From Blasia pusilla (taxonomy: Eukaryota; Marchantiophyta; Marchantiopsida; Blasiales), in contig CM114274.1 in the NCBI GenBank assembly GCA_050084515.1, forward strand, positions 3,782,001 to 3,846,000: a stretch of 64,000 nt of DNA, given 5' to 3'. Below the pieces are notes generated by a model. It was not told the DNA's origin. It worked only from the letters and a program-made list of their open reading frames with translations, and did no database searches. How positions within the stretch are numbered: the first letter of the stretch is position 1; each line of letters begins with the position of its first letter. Below are positions 60,103 through 64,000 of this stretch, one piece after another. Made by a program: the position numbers and the translations under genes.

Positions 60103-61675
60103 TCTTCCTCAGTTGAAGACCCTCCTCCCACAAGATTATCACCCTCACTGGCTACCTTCTCATAGAGATTTTTTTCTTGGCCTGCCACATGCAATTCATT
60201 AGTCAAATGTGTGAGGCAAGATTCAATACAATAAGAAAAGAGCATGTAATAAAACTCTACAACACCACACTTGGGTTTAGTAATAAAGAAACCTGGAGTA
60301 GATGAGCGAGAGTTGTAGCACCACTGGGAAGACGTCTGGATGATTTGCTCTTCCTCGAGCAAACACCTAACTCATTTTTTGATTTACGGGCCCGCTTTTC
60401 CTCCCGAGGCTTGTTCGCAGTTAGATGAGATTTTGTGGAGGTAGACGAGTCTCCTTTGGCTGTGACACAAGCATCAATTACCTTATCTTGGGTGACATGA
60501 TCTTGATCCAACAAAGAGTATGACCTCTTTTCAGGCCAGAGTTTTTTCAATTCTAATAAAAGTGAAAAGAAAAGTGATGGGGATCCCCCTCTGATCTATT
60601 TAGATCAATGAGAAGAGGAGGTAAAGTCAGAGAGACAGAGAGGGGAAGGGGGGAGGAGATAATTGACCCCAAGCCTACTGTAATTATGTAGGGGACACAA
60701 GTTTTTCAAACATGAATGTTTTCACATTCACTAAAAGAAGTACTACATGGGATTCAACTTGTCCTAAGAGGCTGATGGCAACATTAATGAGTCGGGAGGC
60801 AAGGCCGCATAGACATTACATTAAATATTGCAGGGCAGATAAGCAAAAAAATTTCTTTCGACAAATAGAGTGTGTGCATTCCCCCCTACTTCAGCAACGT
60901 CTGAGATGGAAGGACAAATACTCCATCTGAATCCATAGATCGTGGGGAATGAAAAAGTTATATTGAGCTTGCAAGAATGATAGGAAGGTAGATAACACTT
61001 ACACCCTTGATCCCCAACCCAAAACAATAGTTGCCCCCCTGTAAAAATGATACCTATAGTGCCAAGGTAGAATGGCACCATCTTCCAAAATCTCCCACTG
61101 ATGGGGCAAGTCGACATGGGACAACCCAACCCACTCAAGAAGATATTCCTCAAACAGCAAAGCATGCAATTTCCTTTGCACATCAGGATTGTGGCCTTGT
61201 TCTTCACACCACCTAGAGATGTCATTTGCCAATGCTTGGGTACGATTGGATGAATCTATCTCCAACCAGCCTACAATCACACTCGGATCAGAGCAAATTG
61301 GCTCTCGTCGTAGCCTAGCAATGCAGATTTCTCTGACTAGCCTGCAACTTGCGCCGCAAAGAGTTTGCGATGGAAAAAAGCACTAAAACTTACGAGAGTT
61401 ACGAGAAGGGATCACCAAGCCAATGACACACTCCTAAAGAATTGCATAAAGAAATATGCAGACCTCCTCTTTACTACAATGCGTTGATGGACATCACTCG
61501 GAAAGAAAGAGTGTATGCATCTCTCCCTGATAGCCTTCCTTATCGCAATTGTTGATTTGCATCTCCCTGCATGCCTTCGTTGCTCTCGTGAATGGTCAAG
61601 GAGGCACTCACATTTGCGCCGAACAACAAAAGGATCCGACATCCTATTTCTTCGGACCAAGAGGGAGAGTGCCAC
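60103..61675 (-). pseudogene. Unidentified coding-like region, part 2
   Basis: On the minus strand: an 87-aa frame (61675-61412), a 93-aa frame (61280-60999) with DISRWCEEQGHNPDVQR, LFEEYLLEWVGLSHVDLP and ILPWHYRYHFYRG, and frames at 60550-60257 and 60362-60066 that are lysine- and serine-rich (EEKRARKSK, GGGSSTEED). The aromatic-rich central part looks like real protein, but I cannot place it. It may join part 1 across the LTR-like insertion. Confidence 0.35.
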
Positions 61676-61992
61676 ATGTCAACTCCCGAATGCATCTAAA
61701 TCCCTTGACGCAATGGATATTGTCCAAGGTAAACCCGACCCTTCCCCCTTTGGAGAATTTTAGGTTAGGACACACCAACCCGATTCAAAAATCTGATTAC
61801 GTAGTTACGAGCAAGCATTATTGCTCCAAGTTTCGCTAAAAGAAACGGAAAAAAAGACCCAATATCTAACAAATTAAAAATATATAATGATGCACCAACA
61901 CCATATATGGCGTCGCGGGATTCTTGGGATTAAAAACATCCTTTTTATTTATCAAGTACAAGTATGATACGCTCACATTTCATTAAAATTTA

Positions 61993-62190
61993 TTAGTAAG
62001 GTGTCCTTTTGATTTGCAAATACTTTTTTCTTGACATGTAGTAAAATATTTTCTCTTCTACGGATGACAAGAAAAAGTTTCCCTTTCAATATGCAACAAG
62101 AAATTTTCTTTTGGGCAATATGATTAGTCCCTTCACTCTCGTGCATGGTACGGGCTACCCACTAGTTTACTAGTAAGGACACCTTACTAG
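61993..62190 (+). mobile_element. Small element with 16-bp inverted ends and Helitron-like 3' hairpin
   Basis: TTAGTAAGGTGTCCTT (61993-62008) and AAGGACACCTTACTAG (62175-62190) are inverted repeats with one mismatch. Inside, sequence homologous to the small Helitrons ends CCCTTCACTCTCGTGCATGG then TACGGGCTACCCACTAG (CTAG at 62162-62165) before T. It is either a Helitron 3' half that was recombined, or a MITE containing it. Confidence 0.5.
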
Positions 62191-62378
62191 TAAATTAAAA
62201 AGTGTTTGAAGACATAATGTATAGCCTATCAAGGAAAGAGATTATTGATGTTGTACACAAATTCAATTATTTTCTTGATGCTTGTAGCATGTGAAACATT
62301 TTCTTGCTGCCCACTTGTCACGTGTAAAATAGAGAGGTATTTGCAAATAATGAAAGCACTCTCCCATAATAATATAGA
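62187..62378 (-). mobile_element. Small Helitron-like copy, hairpin lost
   Basis: On the minus strand it starts TCTATATTATTATGGGAGAG (62378), preceded by A as expected, and shares TTATTTGCAAATA and CAGCAAGAAAATGTTTCACA with the copy at 26019. It ends TTTACTAG before T at 62187. The terminal hairpin seen in the other copies is absent. It meets the plus-strand copy tail to tail. Confidence 0.6.
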
Positions 62379-62399
62379 TTAGCGGGGATAGAGAGCACA

Positions 62400-63059
62400 A
62401 GAAGAGGAAGTTTGTACGTTTCACAAGAGCTTACATGATTTGGCTCATGAAGAGCGACACATGTCAATTACCTACATGTAAGAAAGACAGATGTCATGGG
62501 AGAGTTGGCAACCTATAAGGATACTCTCACATAATAATATAAAATTTTTAATCATTTAGGAATATTTTTATTTAAAAATTTAATTATAATTTCCAGTTTT
62601 TAAAGAATAATAATATTTCACTTTTAAAATAAATTTATTCCTCAATTAAAATTGAAATATTCCTCAACTCTCCTAAATAATTTCACTCTTCCATATAAAT
62701 TTAATTAAATAATACTTACTCTTCCCCTTCCATTCTTCCCACCAAAATAATATCCACTAACTAATAAAATTATTAGTTAATAGTAATTAATGATTTTTTC
62801 CATTAAAATTCCATTTATTTTCCCAAAATATCAAAGATGATTATCTTTTAAAATATTACTATTTTCATTTTAAAATTTTAATTTTAATTTTAATTTTCTT
62901 AAATTTTAGAAGAGTTACAACATTCCACTCTTCTAAATAATTCCACTCCTCAATTAAAATTTAAATGATGGCCCATTCCCCAAATAATTCCACACTTCCA
63001 TAAACTTTAAATAAAATCTACTCCTCCTCCATTAAAATTCATTTTCCCTTCCTATCAAA
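62400..63059. other. Very AT-rich intergenic DNA
   Basis: TTTAAAATT- and AATAATTCCACTCTTCC-like motifs recur several times (62690, 62935, 62990), suggesting local duplication. No gene. Confidence 0.6.
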
Positions 63060-63235
63060 TCTATATTATTATTGGAGAGATCCTTCTTGATTTGTAAACA
63101 CCTATCTACTTGACACGTAGCACCTAGACAACAAGAAAATATTTCCCATACTACAAACAACAAGACAAAAAATTGAATTTGTGTGCAACATGATTAGTTC
63201 TTTCGCTCCCGTGCATGGCATGGTTTATACACTAA
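63060..63235 (+). mobile_element. Complete miniature Helitron, 176 bp
   Basis: It starts TCTATATTATTATTGGAGAG after A (63059) and ends with hairpin CCGTGCATGGCATGG and, ten bases later, CTAA (63232-63235) before T. All end rules of Helitrons are met. The middle has TTCTTGATTTGTAAACA, GACACGTAGCACCTAG and GAATTTGTGTGCAACATGAT, shared with the copies at 26019 and 62187. Confidence 0.78.
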
Positions 63236-63501
63236 TCTGGTTTAAGGGACAAATTTGTAAGAAAATTTTAATTTTTTCTAATTATCCCATTTTTTTTTCT
63301 TATTGTTCATAAAAAAACACCCATTATAATATATATTTATAAAATTATTATTTAATAAAATTAATTTTTCGTTCCAATCATTCATTTTCTCTACTCATCT
63401 AATATGAATCAAGGAACCAATGTTCAAACATGTTGCTATTTTGTTTTACAATCCCACTATTTTGTCTTATTTTTCATATAGGGTTGCCCATTCTAGTATA
63501 G

Positions 63502-63512
63502 ATACTAACTAG
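63502..63512 (-). mobile_element. Adjacent Helitron-like 3' and 5' ends
   Basis: On the minus strand a candidate 3' end (CCGTGCAACGTTG then CTAG, 63512-63509, followed by T) is six bases from a candidate 5' end (TCTATACTAGAATGGG starting at 63502, preceded by A). It could be two elements inserted head to tail. The partner ends were not identified, so this is tentative. Confidence 0.4.
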
Positions 63513-63589
63513 CAACGTTGCACGGAAACAGACATGCCCGACCTGCACCCAAGCCCATCCCAAAACCTGCAGAGAGCCAACCGCGTAGA

Positions 63590-63810
63590 CTCGGGCTGAT
63601 AGATTAGGGTCGCACCCGTTGCACGCATGGTTGCGGGCCTGCCGCAGGTTGCGTAACGGGTACAGGCTCTGTCAGCCTAGGTGTACACCGCGGGCCGTGG
63701 ATATCCAAGCCCGCATGCACACGTCCCTCCATAGGATGGACATAAGTCTATGGACATGTCTATGGATACAAACTTTATCTACATGCAACCCTACTAACTA
63801 GGATAAGAAA
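63590..63810. repeat. GC-rich dispersed repeat, second copy
   Basis: Motifs GCGGGCCTGCCGCAGG, CCGCGGGCCGTGG, AAGCCCGCATG, GGACATAAGTCTATGGACATG and CATGCAACCCTA follow the same order as in 4880-5124 plus 10455-10645. This supports one repeat family, here uninterrupted. Confidence 0.6.
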
Positions 63811-64000
63811 CATGCTAGTTTTGCAATTAATAAATGCATGGATTTGAAAATTCAATGCTTAAGTATTTGATTGTAATTTTTTTGTGATGGTCCATGGCAA
63901 TGAGTAGTTCTTCATATGCTTAGGATGTAAGTCAAGAGGAGAGACAAGGCATATTTGAGGAGAGCGATTGTATTTGGATAAGTACTTAGAATAGGACCAA
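63811..64000. other. Intergenic end of window
   Basis: Short AT-rich tail with no feature seen. Confidence 0.5.

Overview
This is nuclear DNA from a land plant, most likely a flowering plant. Two host genes carry conserved plant exon structures, and almost everything else is old transposable elements in AT-rich intergenic DNA. I cannot name the species from sequence alone.

Host genes. Both lie on the minus strand. (1) A SMG7/EST1-like nonsense-mediated decay factor has five coding exons between 23998 and 17895, predicted 1254 aa. It has a 14-3-3-like/TPR N-terminus, an EST1 RNA/DNA-binding-type region and a glutamine-rich tail. (2) Replication factor C subunit 2 (clamp loader) has seven coding exons between 53250 and 48365, predicted 331 aa. 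It includes one GC-AG intron and a 2.6-kb intron filled with repeats. Every splice junction used was read from the sequence, and both reading frames close exactly.

Layout. 1-5124: AT-rich intergenic DNA with small hairpins, tandem duplications and a degenerate LTR of a family seen again near 55 and 60 kb. 5120-10459: a Ty1/copia element with a perfect 5-bp target duplication and many stops; its 5' LTR is interrupted by about 250 bp of (TG)n. 10460-15500: a decayed Ty3/gypsy polymerase and a perfect 42-bp-arm hairpin at 14942-15033. 16700-24900: the SMG7 gene and its GC-rich leader and promoter. 26019-38760: a small non-autonomous Helitron, a long decayed autonomous Helitron (minus strand) with accessory repeats, an orphan 124-aa plus-strand ORF, and a second decayed Helitron. 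40190-47000: a 341-bp tandem duplication, a gypsy gag-protease-RT fragment, a truncated copia fragment, and a third decayed Helitron. 48365-53460: RFC2. 54637-60102: two inverted, LTR-like 0.6-kb arms around a piggyBac-type transposase remnant and unidentified coding-like DNA. 61990-64000: AT-rich DNA with several small Helitron ends and a dispersed GC-rich repeat.

I see no intact autonomous mobile element and no clear new multi-gene system. The items most worth checking are the perfect long hairpin, the piggyBac remnant, the miniature Helitron family with readable ends, the inverted LTR-like arms, the GC-AG intron of RFC2, possible 3'UTR introns in SMG7, and protein-level repeats beside Helitron copy 1.
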